DNA of 64,000 nucleotides from Sphingobium lactosutens (lineage in GTDB: Bacteria > Pseudomonadota > Alphaproteobacteria > Sphingomonadales > Sphingomonadaceae): NCBI RefSeq assembly GCF_013393185.1, contig NZ_QJQX01000032.1, positions 33,454 through 97,453 on the forward strand. The letters run 5' to 3'. Positions 49,937 to 58,690 of this stretch are shown here, in pieces. The notes below the pieces were generated by a model, which saw nothing but the letters and a program-made list of their open reading frames with translations, did no database searches and was not told the origin of the DNA. The number at the start of each line of letters is the position of its first letter. The stretch's first letter is position 1. The position numbers and the translations under genes are program-made.

Positions 49937-50680
49937 TCATACCGCGATCAGCGCATAAGGTCGTCCGAACTGTTCCGACACCACGAATTGCGCGCAATTA
50001 TAGACCGGCACGCCGCGCCGGGTCTTGCCTTCGAACGCGCCGCGATGAGCGTGTCCATGGACAGCGAAACAAACATTGTCGAAGCGGTCGATCGCATCGG
50101 CGAGGCGCGAGGAACCGAGGAAAGGGAATATCTCGGGCGGCTCGCCCACGACCGTCTCGGGAATGGGCGAATAGTGCAGCACCGCCACCACCCGGTCGGT
50201 GCGCAGCGTGCGCAGCGCATTTTCCAGCTTGCGCGCCTCATTGATCGATTCCTCGACGAAGCCCTTGATCGCAGGCTCCCCGAACGCGCCCAGCTCGCCC
50301 CGGCCGAAGCCGCCGACAAAGCCCTTCACCCCGGCGAAGCCGACGCCCTTGATCTCGACCGCCTGTTCGTCCAGCACGGTGACGCCCGCGCCATGGAGGA
50401 TGCGCACCACTTCTTCGGGCTGGCCGCATTCATGGTCGTGATTGCCCAGCACCGCGACGGTCGGGATGGTGCAGGCGTGCAGATCCTCGGCCAATATCTC
50501 CGCCTCGCGCGTCTTGCCGAAATTGGTAAGGTCGCCGCACAGCGCCAGCACGTCGGCCTTCTCCGAAATCTCGGCGAACATGTCGCGATATTTATGCTCC
50601 GACGTGTCGGTCACATGCAGGTCGCCGATCGCAGCGATCGTCAACTTGCCCGGTGGTGCGGCGTCACTTGTTGCGGTCAT
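49937..50680 (-). CDS. Metallophosphoesterase
   Basis: A 247-aa calcineurin-like phosphoesterase with all dimetal motifs: AAIGDLHVTD (D-x-H), LALCGDLTNFG (GD), VAVLGNHDHEC (GNHD/E), LHYSPIP and AVHGHAHRGAF (GHxH). The substrate is unknown. It lies downstream of a nucleotidyltransferase gene and overlaps it by 17 nt, so the two probably acted together before the latter was frameshifted. Confidence 0.88.
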   Translation of the reverse strand: MTATSDAAPPGKLTIAAIGDLHVTDTSEHKYRDMFAEISEKADVLALCGDLTNFGKTREAEILAEDLHACTIPTVAVLGNHDHECGQPEEVVRILHGAGVTVLDEQAVEIKGVGFAGVKGFVGGFGRGELGAFGEPAIKGFVEESINEARKLENALRTLRTDRVVAVLHYSPIPETVVGEPPEIFPFLGSSRLADAIDRFDNVCFAVHGHAHRGAFEGKTRRGVPVYNCAQFVVSEQFGRPYALIAV

Positions 50681-51427
50681 GGCTTTCCTCCAGCCCCTTT
50701 CCGACGACATCGGCGAAGCCCCATTCGGTGATGTCGACCAGATAGTCGCGCGGGGACAGCAATCGTCCCCGGCAGACGCGAATCTTGGGCACGGGCAGTT
50801 CCGCGCGGGTTTCCAGCCGGCCCAGCAATTCCTCGAACAGCCAGAGCGGAATGCAGTGGCGCTCGGTCGGATAGATGAAGCGGAAATTGAGCAGATGGAT
50901 CAGCAGCAATTCCCAATGCAGTTCCATCGCGTCGAGCAGCCGCTGCCAGTCGATCGCCTCATGCTGTTTCAGGATCATGTGCGCGACATCCGCGCCGTCA
51001 TAGCGATAGCGATCCTGGATGAAGAGTTTCGACAGGATAAACTCGGTCGGTGGGGTGATGCGGACGCGCGTGCCGTAGACTTCGGCATGGAAGGCGTCGC
51101 GGAACCATTCCTCCGTCACCGGCAGGCTGGCCGAGGAGATATTGTAGATGACATCGAAGAAATTGCCACCTTGCCGATCCAGCGCTCGTCCTCAAACTCC
51201 ACTTCATGGCCCAGATGCTTGAAATGGGCGAGGATGCGGGGTGCGTCGCCCGCCTTGCAGAAGACGTCCAGATCCTTGGTCGGGCGCACGATGCCGGTGT
51301 GGCATCCCAGCGCATAGGTGCCCGACAGCATGAAGGGGATGTTCGACGCGACCAGTTCCGCCAGGCTTTCGGCATAAAATTGCTTCGCCTCGGGCGGTGG
51401 GTCGAAGGCGGCAGGATCGCAGGTCAT
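50664..51427 (-). pseudogene. Nucleotidyltransferase-fold protein, frameshifted
   Basis: The N-terminal part reads NIPFMLSGTYALGCHTGIVR, PTKDLDVFCKAGDAPRILAH, ending in phase at ERWIGKV. The remainder continues in another phase with NFFDVIYNISSASLPVTEEW, then VRITPPTEFILSKLFIQDRY. The two halves meet at 51165-51167, where one missing G (AAGGTGGGC to AAGGTGGC on the coding strand) would restore KVGNFF. The D-x-D in DLDVF is the nucleotidyltransferase signature. It may be a genuine frameshift or a base-calling error. Confidence 0.75.
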
Positions 51428-51563
51428 GGGGGCTACCTTCGTAAGCATGGGCTTAGGGAACGGGCGGCCTACCGCTTCCGTTCCGCCGCCGCCTGGCCGG
51501 TTGTCTTTCGGACGCGGGGGCTTAGGGTGCCGTCCAACATTCCCGTAATTTCGGCGAGGCGAC

Positions 51564-53612
51564 GTGACCCGGCATATTCCCTGGATTTTGACAGCCATCA
51601 TCGGCGCGATCGCCCTGACGGTCGTGGCGGTATCGCGCGGCGAAGCCGTCAACGCGCTGTGGATCGTGGTGGCGGCGGCCAGCTGTTTCCTCGTCGCCTA
51701 TCGCTACTATGCGCTCTATATCGCGCGCCATGTGATGCGGCTCGATCCATCGCGCCCGACCCCGGCGATCCGCCGCGCCGACGGCCTCGACTATGTCGCG
51801 ACCGACCGCACCGTCCTGTTCGGCCATCATTTCGCGGCGATCGCGGGCGCGGGGCCGCTGGTAGGGCCGGTATTGGCGGCGCAGATGGGCTATCTCCCCG
51901 GCACGCTCTGGATCATCTTCGGCGTGGTCCTGGCGGGCGCGGTGCAGGACTTCATTGTCCTCTTCATCTCCATGCGCCGCGACGGCAAGTCGTTGGGCGA
52001 ACTGATCCGCATGGAAATGGGGCAGGTCGCGGGCACCATCGCCCTGTTCGGCGCCTTCATGATCATGGTCATCATCCTCGCCGTACTGGCGCTGATCGTG
52101 GTCAAGGCGCTGGCGGAAAGCCCCTGGGGCATGTTCACCGTCGCCGCCACCGTGCCGCTCGCCATGGCGATGGGCGTCTACACCCGCTGGATCAGGCCCG
52201 GCCGTATCGGCGAAGTGTCGATCCTGGGCCTCATCGGCCTGCTCGCCGCGATCGTCTATGGGCAGGCGATTGCGCAATCGCCGGTCTGGGGTCCGGCCTT
52301 CACCTTCACCCCGGTGCAACTCTGCTGGATCCTGATCGGCTATGGCTCGGTCGCCTCCGTCCTGCCGGTCTGGCTGCTGCTGGCGCCGCGCGACTATCTG
52401 TCGACCTTCCTCAAGATCGGGGCGATCGCCGCGCTCGCCATCGGCATCGTCATCATGGCCCCGCCGCTCAGGATGCACGCCGTCACCCAGTTCGTCGGCG
52501 GCAACGGCCCGGTCTGGTCGGGCGGCCTCTTCCCCTTCCTGTTCATCACCATAGCCTGCGGCGCTGTGTCGGGATTCCACGCGCTCATTTCCAGCGGCAC
52601 CACGCCCAAGCTGATCGCCAGCGAAGCCCATGCGCCGATGATCGGCTATGGCGCGATGCTGATGGAGGCGTTCGTGGCGATCATGGCGCTGGTCGGCGCC
52701 TCGATCCTGGATCCCGGCATCTATTTCACGATGAACAGCCCCGCCGCGCTGATCGGCACGGACGCCGCCAGCGCATCGGCCGCCGTGACCGCCATGGGCT
52801 TTCCGATCTCGCCCGACCTCATCACCCAGACGGCGAAGGATGTCGGCGAACATACGATCATCAGCCGCGCGGGCGGCGCGCCGACGCTGGCGGTGGCGAT
52901 GGCGGAAATCTTCAGCCATGTCGTCGGCGGCCCGGCGATGAAGGCCTTCTGGTATCATTTCGCGATCCTGTTCGAGGCCCTGTTCATCCTGACCGCCGTG
53001 GACGCAGGCACCCGCGCAGGGCGCTTCATGTTGCAGGATCTGATCGCGTTGGCGGTGCCATCCTTCAAGGAGATGAAGAGCCATGTCCCCGGCGTCATCG
53101 CAACGGCGCTGTGCGTCGCGGCCTGGGGCTTTTTCCTCTATCAGGGCGTCACCGATCCGCTGGGCGGGGTGAACACGCTCTGGCCGGTGTTCGGCATCTC
53201 CAATCAGATGCTGGCGGCGATCGCGCTGATGCTGGGCACCGCCGTGCTGTTCCGCATGAAGCAGGACAAGTTCGCCTGGGTGACGCTGCTGCCGACCGCC
53301 TGGCTGCTGATCTGCACCCTGTCGGCCGGCTGGTTGAAACTCTTCTCGGCCGATCCCAAGGTCGGTTTCCTCGCCCATGCCGCGAAATTCAGCGCGGCGG
53401 CGGACGCGGACGAGGTGCTTAGCCCCGCCAAGTCGATGGCGGAAATGCAGCGCATCATCTTCAACGATCGGATCGATGCCGCTCTGGTCGCGCTGTTCCT
53501 GGCGGTGGTGCTGTCGATCCTGTTCTTCACGGTGAAGACCTGTCTCGCCGCGCGCAGGATCGCCGCGCCGACCGCGCGGGAGATACCCGCCCAACTGGTG
53601 CCGGCGGAATGA
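51564..53612 (+). CDS. cstA: Carbon starvation protein CstA (pyruvate/peptide transporter)
   Basis: A 682-aa inner-membrane protein with some 16-18 helices. Typical CstA text: YVATDRTVLFGHHFAAIAGA, GPLVGPVLAAQMGYLPGTLW, FISMRRDGKSLGELIR, ACGAVSGFHALISSGTTPKL, MLMEAFVAIMALVGAS, and GVNTLWPVFGISNQMLAAIA. CstA/BtsT proteins take up pyruvate or peptides when carbon is scarce. GTG 51564 is used with GCGAGG just upstream. A ybdD-like gene overlaps its end. Confidence 0.95.
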   Translation: MTRHIPWILTAIIGAIALTVVAVSRGEAVNALWIVVAAASCFLVAYRYYALYIARHVMRLDPSRPTPAIRRADGLDYVATDRTVLFGHHFAAIAGAGPLVGPVLAAQMGYLPGTLWIIFGVVLAGAVQDFIVLFISMRRDGKSLGELIRMEMGQVAGTIALFGAFMIMVIILAVLALIVVKALAESPWGMFTVAATVPLAMAMGVYTRWIRPGRIGEVSILGLIGLLAAIVYGQAIAQSPVWGPAFTFTPVQLCWILIGYGSVASVLPVWLLLAPRDYLSTFLKIGAIAALAIGIVIMAPPLRMHAVTQFVGGNGPVWSGGLFPFLFITIACGAVSGFHALISSGTTPKLIASEAHAPMIGYGAMLMEAFVAIMALVGASILDPGIYFTMNSPAALIGTDAASASAAVTAMGFPISPDLITQTAKDVGEHTIISRAGGAPTLAVAMAEIFSHVVGGPAMKAFWYHFAILFEALFILTAVDAGTRAGRFMLQDLIALAVPSFKEMKSHVPGVIATALCVAAWGFFLYQGVTDPLGGVNTLWPVFGISNQMLAAIALMLGTAVLFRMKQDKFAWVTLLPTAWLLICTLSAGWLKLFSADPKVGFLAHAAKFSAAADADEVLSPAKSMAEMQRIIFNDRIDAALVALFLAVVLSILFFTVKTCLAARRIAAPTAREIPAQLVPAE

Positions 53613-53794
53613 GCGGCCTGTTCGACACGCTCCGCCGCACCGCGCGATTGATGGTTGGCATGCCCGATTATGACGCCTATCTGCGCCACATGGCCGCCCA
53701 TCACCCCGATCAGCCGGCGATGAATCGCACCCAGTTTTTCCGCGATCGGCAGGAAGCCCGTTATGGCGGGAAAAATGGCGGACGATGCTGCTGA
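53609..53794 (+). CDS. YbdD/YjiX-family protein, CstA partner
   Basis: A 61-aa protein matching YbdD: RTARLMVGMPDYDAYLRHMA, HHPDQPAMNRTQFFRDRQEA, RYGGKNGGRCC. The C-terminal RCC is family-typical. These small proteins are always next to cstA/btsT and may be accessory to the transporter. The ATG overlaps the cstA stop (ATGA). Confidence 0.92.
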   Translation: MSGLFDTLRRTARLMVGMPDYDAYLRHMAAHHPDQPAMNRTQFFRDRQEARYGGKNGGRCC

Positions 53795-53797
53795 TTT

Positions 53798-53824
53798 TTG
53801 CAACTTTATTACAAGATGTTGCAA
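53798..53824. promoter_or_regulatory. AT-rich inverted repeat after cstA-ybdD
   Basis: TTGCAAC (53798) and GTTGCAA (53818) form a 7-bp inverted repeat just after the ybdD stop in an AT-rich stretch of about 90 bp that is foreign to the local composition. No role can be assigned. Confidence 0.35.
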
Positions 53825-53925
53825 TTTTACGAATGAAAAATTTACATTTACCCATGTTGGGGTATTGCTGTTTCTCGTGTCTCTGATACGGGCCGCCAGT
53901 CCTTGGTGCCCGACAGCCTGGGGAT

Positions 53926-53970
53926 ATGCCCCCTGCCCCTCCCTTGCGGCAGGGGGCATTTCTGTTTTCA
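53926..53970. terminator. Bidirectional terminator between ybdD and xdhC-like gene
   Basis: ATGCCCCCTGCC and GGCAGGGGGCAT (53926-53937, 53948-53959) form a perfect 12-bp stem with a 10-nt loop, followed by TTCTGTTTTC on the plus strand. It overlaps the end of the convergent XdhC-like gene. Confidence 0.8.
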
Positions 53971-54885
53971 GCGCTGTGCGTTGAAGCCCGCAATCATCCC
54001 CGCCGCGATCGACAGCGCAATCTCTGCCGGTCCCACCGCGCCGATGTCCAGCCCCGCCGGCCCGTCGATCCGCGCGAGTTGCGCCGCATCGAAGCCCATC
54101 CCACCCAGACGGTCCAGCCGCGCCGCATGGCTGCGCCGCGATCCCAGCGCCGCGACATAGCCGGTCGGCGCGCGCAAAGCCGCCGCCAGCGCCGGATCGT
54201 CGATCTTGATATCATGGCTCAGCGTCACGACCGCCGTCGATTCGGCGGGCAGGCGCGCCGCCACCGCTTCGTCGGGCCAGCGATCGTCCAATTCGACACC
54301 GGGGAAGCGCTCCTGCGTCAGAAAGCGTCCGCGCGGATCGATCACCACTGGGGTCACGCCGATCGCCTGCGCCAGCGGCGCCAGCGACTGGGCGATCTGC
54401 ACCGCACCCACGATCAACAGCTGGCGCGGCGGATCATAGCGATTGAGGAAGGCCCCCTCCGCCGCGTCCTCGCGCGTCACGCCGCTCTCCAGATCGGTAA
54501 ACAGCGTCAGGGCGCGGCCTTGTATGCTTTCGGCCCGGATACGCTCGAACAGGCCAGGCGCGAAACCGCCTTCCGCCACCGGCTGGACCAGCACGGCAAT
54601 CTCGCCGCCGCAGGGTAGTCCGACGTCCCAGGCGTCGCCATCGGTCACGCCGTAACGATGGATATGGGCCGGTCGTCCGGCGATCACTTCGGCGGCGCGT
54701 TGCAACACGTCGGTTTCGACGCAACCGCCCGAAATACTGCCCTCCATCCGGCCGTCCTGATGGACCAGCATATGGCTCCCGCGCGGACGCGGCGCCGATC
54801 CCCAGGTGGAAATGACCGTCGCCAGCGCCATCGGCGCGCCGCGCCATTCGATCGCCTTGCGAATCACTGCGCCATTGTCGTTCAA
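53968..54885 (-). CDS. XdhC/CoxI-family protein
   Basis: A 305-aa protein of the XdhC/CoxI family, which helps insert sulfurated molybdenum cofactor into xanthine dehydrogenase-like enzymes. The N-terminal domain has TVISTWGSAPRPRGSHMLVH and GSISGGCVETDVLQRA; the C-terminal Rossmann domain has LLIVGAVQIAQSLAPLAQAI and ALGSRRSHAARLDRLG. TTG 54885 is taken as start because GAGGGAG lies seven bases upstream; an earlier TTG (54960) lacks such a site and overlaps the next gene. No molybdoenzyme subunits are adjacent. Confidence 0.88.
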   Translation of the reverse strand: MNDNGAVIRKAIEWRGAPMALATVISTWGSAPRPRGSHMLVHQDGRMEGSISGGCVETDVLQRAAEVIAGRPAHIHRYGVTDGDAWDVGLPCGGEIAVLVQPVAEGGFAPGLFERIRAESIQGRALTLFTDLESGVTREDAAEGAFLNRYDPPRQLLIVGAVQIAQSLAPLAQAIGVTPVVIDPRGRFLTQERFPGVELDDRWPDEAVAARLPAESTAVVTLSHDIKIDDPALAAALRAPTGYVAALGSRRSHAARLDRLGGMGFDAAQLARIDGPAGLDIGAVGPAEIALSIAAGMIAGFNAQR

Positions 54886-54956
54886 AGCGAAACTCCCTCG
54901 GCGCCCGATCCTGCGGTCCTGAACATTCACCTGACGGGAATGGGGAGAGAATCGGT

Positions 54957-55628
54957 TCAATTCAAGCGGCGGCCGGTCCAGACCACGCGCCCGACAATAT
55001 CGACCAGCGCCGGATCGATATCGGCCCAGTCGGGATAATGGGGATTGTCGCTCACCACGCTGAACCGCCCGCGCCGCGGCCCCAGAGCGATTCGCTTGAC
55101 CATCAGCACACCATCGAGCCGCAGCACATATACGCCATCGCGCAGCCGCTCGGCATCATCATCATGATCGACCATGATATCGTCGCCGTCGCTCAAGGTC
55201 GGCGCCATCGATTCGCCGTCGACCCGGATGATCGACACACGCTGCGGCCTTACGCCCAACTGGCGCAACCAGCGCGCGTCGAATGCCATCACACCCGCCG
55301 CCCGCTCATCCTCGTCCAGCGTGCCGCTGCCCGCCGATGCACCAAGGGCGAGGCGCGGCACGGACACCACGGCAGGCGCCGTTCGCAAGCGCGCGGGTGG
55401 CGGCACATCCTCAGCCGATGCGCCGCCCAGCATCGCTTCCGGCACGCCGAAAAAGCGGGCCAGTACCCGTCGGTCATCCTCGTCCAGCTTGCGAGGCGTG
55501 CCCCGCTTGATGAACTGCTGGATATAGGCCGGATTGCGACCGATCAGTCGCGACAGGTCGGCATAATTCTCTCCGCTGTCGGCGATCAGCCGATCCAGCG
55601 CCGTTCGAGCGTCCTGCGATTCATCCAT
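54957..55628 (-). CDS. S24-family repressor/peptidase (CI/LexA-like)
   Basis: A 223-aa repressor-like protein. The N-terminal DNA-binding part reads ENYADLSRLIGRNPAYIQQF, IKRGTPRKLDEDDRRVLARF (helix-turn-helix, about 15-60). The C-terminal S24 domain has IIRVDGESMAPTLSDGDDIM with the catalytic Ser and VLRLDGVLMVKRIAL with the Lys. No obvious Ala-Gly cleavage site is seen in the linker, so self-cleavage is uncertain. ATG 55628 is used. Palindromes lie between it and the divergent small-gene pair. It is prophage-like in style, but no phage genes are present. Confidence 0.88.
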   Translation of the reverse strand: MDESQDARTALDRLIADSGENYADLSRLIGRNPAYIQQFIKRGTPRKLDEDDRRVLARFFGVPEAMLGGASAEDVPPPARLRTAPAVVSVPRLALGASAGSGTLDEDERAAGVMAFDARWLRQLGVRPQRVSIIRVDGESMAPTLSDGDDIMVDHDDDAERLRDGVYVLRLDGVLMVKRIALGPRRGRFSVVSDNPHYPDWADIDPALVDIVGRVVWTGRRLN

Positions 55629-55652
55629 ATCCAATCCATTACCGATAAGATT

Positions 55653-55722
55653 TTTCCTAGACAAGTAGGAAATCAAAGTTGAGAGATAGGAATATGCCTA
55701 TCGACTCGCAGCGGGCGAGTCG
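55653..55722. promoter_or_regulatory. Operator array between S24 repressor and divergent small genes
   Basis: Three inverted repeats stand in a row: TTTCCTA-gacaag-TAGGAAA (55653-55672), GATAGG-aatatg-CCTATC (55685-55702), and CGACTCGC-agcgg-GCGAGTCG (55702-55722). TAGGAA half-sites at 55666 and 55687 are 21 bp apart, two helical turns. The first two share TAGGAA and are probable repressor sites; the third differs and could be a hairpin. Confidence 0.6.
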
Positions 55723-55746
55723 CATCGAACGGGGAGAAATGAAGCA

Positions 55747-55935
55747 ATGCCTCTGCTGGTGACGATCGAGAAATTCCTGCGCCGACATGCCATGCCTCCC
55801 ACCAAGTTCGGCCGCGAATGCGCGCGCGACCCGCGGCTGGTCTTCGATCTGCGCAACGGCCGCGAACCGGGCGCTCGCGTGCAGAGAAGAATAGAACATT
55901 TCATGAACACTTATTGCAGGAGCGCCGGCCAATGA
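55747..55935 (+). CDS. Small protein divergent from S24 repressor
   Basis: A 62-aa basic protein: MPLLVTIEKFLRRHAMPPTK, FGRECARDPRLVFDLRNGRE, PGARVQRRIEHFMN. It is helix-rich, and the middle looks like a short helix-turn-helix (PPTKFGRECARDPRLVFDLRNG, with the RLV-x-LRNGR ending known from Cro-like proteins). It may be a Cro-type counter-repressor or a simple DNA-binding protein. ATGA couples it to the next gene. GGGGAGAA lies 12 bases upstream. Confidence 0.65.
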   Translation: MPLLVTIEKFLRRHAMPPTKFGRECARDPRLVFDLRNGREPGARVQRRIEHFMNTYCRSAGQ

Positions 55936-56303
55936 CAAGCATCGATCCCTTTTCCGCGCGGCAGAATCTTATCCATTCTCATGCAATAGGAAATCACTCA
56001 GCCGATCCCCTGCCCCGGCTATTGGCGCAACTGGTGGCGCGCGCGGGCGACCCGACCATGATCGAGCGCGCCACCAGCCGCCCCTGGGCCAGCGCCCTGT
56101 TCGAAGGACGCCGCCATGTCATCCGGCTGAAAATGGGCGGCAGCGACGCTGCGGCGCGTCGGGCGCAATTCGCCGACGGACTGGAGGAAGCGGAATGGAC
56201 GCTGCCCCGCCATTTCGTTGCCGACATCTGTATCGACGATCAGGGCAAAGAAGCCGACAGCCTCTGGATCGAACTGTCGGCCCTGACGATCAGGGACTGG
56301 TGA
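55932..56303 (+). CDS. Unknown protein in S24-repressor cassette
   Basis: A 123-aa soluble protein coupled to the 62-aa gene by an ATGA overlap. It reads DPLPRLLAQLVARAGDPTMI, ASALFEGRRHVIRLKMGGSD, then GLEEAEWTLPRHFVADICID and a beta-rich ending SLWIELSALTIRDW. I do not recognise the family. TAGGAAATCA, present in the operator array, recurs at 55987 within its first codons. Confidence 0.65.
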   Translation: MTSIDPFSARQNLIHSHAIGNHSADPLPRLLAQLVARAGDPTMIERATSRPWASALFEGRRHVIRLKMGGSDAAARRAQFADGLEEAEWTLPRHFVADICIDDQGKEADSLWIELSALTIRDW

Positions 56304-56313
56304 CGCGGATGCG

Positions 56314-57351
56314 TCAGCGCGGGCGGGCCGCCATGGTGCGCAACGTGCCCAGAGCGGCCCGCAGCGCCTCGTCCGCGTCGGGTGCGACGGCCTCGCGCAC
56401 CGGCACGCGCGACGCGACCGGCATGTCGGCCAGAACCCCTGTCGGGCGACCCGAGATGCTGCGTCGGCGCGAGGCAAGGCCGCGCTCCAGCCTGTCGGTC
56501 AGTTGCGCGATCGACAGGCCATGGGTCGGCAAGGGCAGCGGCGTCAGCGTCTCGGGCACGGCCGTGCCGATCATGTCGGGGATGATCGCTTCGGCAATGA
56601 CTTCGGGTTCCTCGACCAACTCGGTCGGGAAGGATTCCTCTTCGGTCCCGATAGCCTGCGACACGTCTTCAGGCGGGCCGAAGGATGGCTCGACCGCGTC
56701 CATCACCGCTTCGAGCGCTTCCTCCACCGGCGCGGCGAAGGCCGCACGCTGGAAGGCGGGGTGCGGTTCCAGGTCCGCGGCCTGCTCCATCGGCGTGCGC
56801 AGCGAAGGAAAGCCGGGCATTGGCGACGACGGTTCGGACACCGGTTCGGAATGAACGACGATCGGCCGACGGCCCGATTCGCGCCGGGCGAAAATTTCGA
56901 CCCCGTCGAAATCCCGGCTGGCGAAGATGGGCGGGCGCGGCGGCGCGTCGGGATGCGCATCGGCCCGGCGCAGCACCGGGGCGGCAGGTTCGGCCAAGGG
57001 CGTAGCGCGTCCCCGCGCCAGGGCGGTCAGCTTGGAAAAGGCGAAACCCATTTTTCTTGCTCCCTGGGCGCGTTCACTGCGCCCCTCTTCCTCAATATCG
57101 TCATCCGCATGCTGCGGATCACGACGCATGATCCCTACAATTCCTACCGCCAGCAGTCCGGCGAAGCCGGCCAGGGACAGCCGAGCAGCCATCCCCAGCG
57201 GCGGCGCCGCGGCGGGCAACACCTCGCTAAGGCCACTCGACGCCACGATCGTCTCCAGCAGGCCAACCGGCACCGAGATCAGGGCAATGGCAGCGGCCGT
57301 ACCGGCCAGCGCCGCCATCATCGCTCCGCGTCCGATCCCCTGGCTTTTCAA
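56314..57351 (-). CDS. Unknown protein with two N-terminal membrane helices, XrtA locus
   Basis: A 345-aa protein. Two helices (AALAGTAAAIALISVPVGLL and LSLAGFAGLLAVGIVGIM) are followed by a cytosolic basic/acidic region, a Pro/Glu-rich low-complexity stretch (about 130-270), and a C-terminal helical segment (LSIAQLTDRLERGLASRRRS). There is no recognised domain. It begins 21 nt after the exosortase-associated glycosyltransferase stop and is probably co-transcribed. TTG 57351 with GAAGG eight bases upstream is used; ATG 57321 is an alternative. Confidence 0.6.
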   Translation of the reverse strand: MKSQGIGRGAMMAALAGTAAAIALISVPVGLLETIVASSGLSEVLPAAAPPLGMAARLSLAGFAGLLAVGIVGIMRRDPQHADDDIEEEGRSERAQGARKMGFAFSKLTALARGRATPLAEPAAPVLRRADAHPDAPPRPPIFASRDFDGVEIFARRESGRRPIVVHSEPVSEPSSPMPGFPSLRTPMEQAADLEPHPAFQRAAFAAPVEEALEAVMDAVEPSFGPPEDVSQAIGTEEESFPTELVEEPEVIAEAIIPDMIGTAVPETLTPLPLPTHGLSIAQLTDRLERGLASRRRSISGRPTGVLADMPVASRVPVREAVAPDADEALRAALGTLRTMAARPR

Positions 57352-57372
57352 CGCCTCGACCTTCGCTCTGGT

Positions 57373-58599
57373 TCACGCCGCCGCCCGCGCCCGGTCGGCG
57401 CGCGCCAGCAGGCGTTGGTAAACAGGCTCGTAACGCAAAATGTTTGACGACCAGTTACGTTCGCGCTCGACAAAGGCGCGCGCCACGGCGCGACGGTCTT
57501 CCCAGAGGCTTTGATCGGCGAACAGGCGCGCGAGCGAATCGGCGATCGCAACGGGATCGTCCGGCGCAAACAGGGCGCCTGTCACGCCATCCTCTATCAG
57601 TTCGCGATGCCCGCCGACACTCGAAGCGGCGACCAGCCGGCCCTGCGCCATCGCCTCCAGCGGCTTGAGCGGCGTCACCAGATCGGTCAGCCGCATCGCC
57701 TTGCGCGGATAGGCCAGCACGTCGACCTGCGCATAATAATGCTCGACCTGATCGTGCGGCACGCGGCCGACGAAGACGATATGGTCGGTAAAGGGCGAGG
57801 CCCGCGCAGAATCGCGCAGCGCCTGCTCCATCGGCCCACCGCCGACCAGCAGCAGCTTCGCCCTCGGCCGGGCGCACACGAGTCGCGGCATGGCGGCGAT
57901 CAAGTCGTCCAGCCCTTCATAATCATAGAAGCTGCCGATGAAGCCGACCACATCGGCGCCCTCAAGCCCCAGCTTCGCGGTCAGCGCCGGATCGCGCGGC
58001 ACCGGATCCCCGAACTGCTCCAGGTCGACGCCGTTGGGCGACACGGTGATCTTGGCCGGGTCGACGCCGCGCGCGATCAGGTCGCCGCGCAGCCCTTCGC
58101 AGATCACCGCGACCGCATCGGCGTTGCGCACCGCATGACTTTCCAGCTGCCGCGTCAGCCAGTAGCGAGGACTGCCTTCCGTCCCCGTGCCGTTGCCGAC
58201 CGCCGCATCCTCCCAGAAGGCGCGGATTTCGTATATCATCGGGATGCCATGACGCTTCGCCACCCGTTGCGCGGCGATGGCGTTCAGCACCGGCGAATGG
58301 GCGTGGATCACGTCCGGCCGCCATTGCCGTACCAGCGCGTCGATCGAATCAGCGTGGGCGGCAATGTCGCGCCATTCGCGCAGCACGGCGTTGCCTGTCG
58401 CCGGATCGCCCGGTGTGCGGTGGAATGTCAGCCCGTCGACCACTTCCTGCGGCGGACCGCCTGCGCTGTGTCGGCGGCCGGTGATCCCGCGCACGTCCCA
58501 TCCCTTGGCGATCTGCGCGCGCAGAATTGCCCTGGTGCGGAACGTGTAGCCGCTGTGCATCGGAAGGCTGTGGTCCAGCACATGAAGAATGCGAGTCAT
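57373..58599 (-). CDS. XrtA/PEP-CTERM system-associated glycosyltransferase
   Basis: A 408-aa GT4-family glycosyltransferase. N-terminal acceptor domain: ILHVLDHSLPMHSGYTFRTR, DVIHAHSPVLNAIAAQRVAK, MIYEIRAFWEDAAVGNGTGT. C-terminal donor domain: VSPNGVDLEQFG, GFIGSFYDYEGLDDLIAAMP, and KPLEAMAQGRLVAASSVGGH. The H-S-x-P-M-H-S-G-Y-T-F opening is diagnostic of the TIGR04063 type found in exosortase-A polysaccharide loci. It acts on a lipid-linked sugar in the cytosol. ATG 58599 (MTRILHVLD) is used. Confidence 0.9.
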   Translation of the reverse strand: MTRILHVLDHSLPMHSGYTFRTRAILRAQIAKGWDVRGITGRRHSAGGPPQEVVDGLTFHRTPGDPATGNAVLREWRDIAAHADSIDALVRQWRPDVIHAHSPVLNAIAAQRVAKRHGIPMIYEIRAFWEDAAVGNGTGTEGSPRYWLTRQLESHAVRNADAVAVICEGLRGDLIARGVDPAKITVSPNGVDLEQFGDPVPRDPALTAKLGLEGADVVGFIGSFYDYEGLDDLIAAMPRLVCARPRAKLLLVGGGPMEQALRDSARASPFTDHIVFVGRVPHDQVEHYYAQVDVLAYPRKAMRLTDLVTPLKPLEAMAQGRLVAASSVGGHRELIEDGVTGALFAPDDPVAIADSLARLFADQSLWEDRRAVARAFVERERNWSSNILRYEPVYQRLLARADRARAAA

Positions 58600-58690
58600 A
58601 GCCAGCCCTGTCTGCGCCAAAAGGTTTAACGGCCCGTCAACTCTGTCGCGTTAGGAGAAAGGCCGTGCGCACCGGATTCCGCCCCTCACG

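Noticed and set aside
51522..53993. Long open frame (about 823 codons) antisense to cstA
   Set aside because: cstA is certain from its family motifs; the antisense translation is rich in Arg, Gly and Asp with no domain.
54957..55628. Prophage indicated by the S24 repressor
   Set aside because: No integrase, terminase, portal, tail or lysis genes are nearby, and xerC at 25 kb is the housekeeping type.
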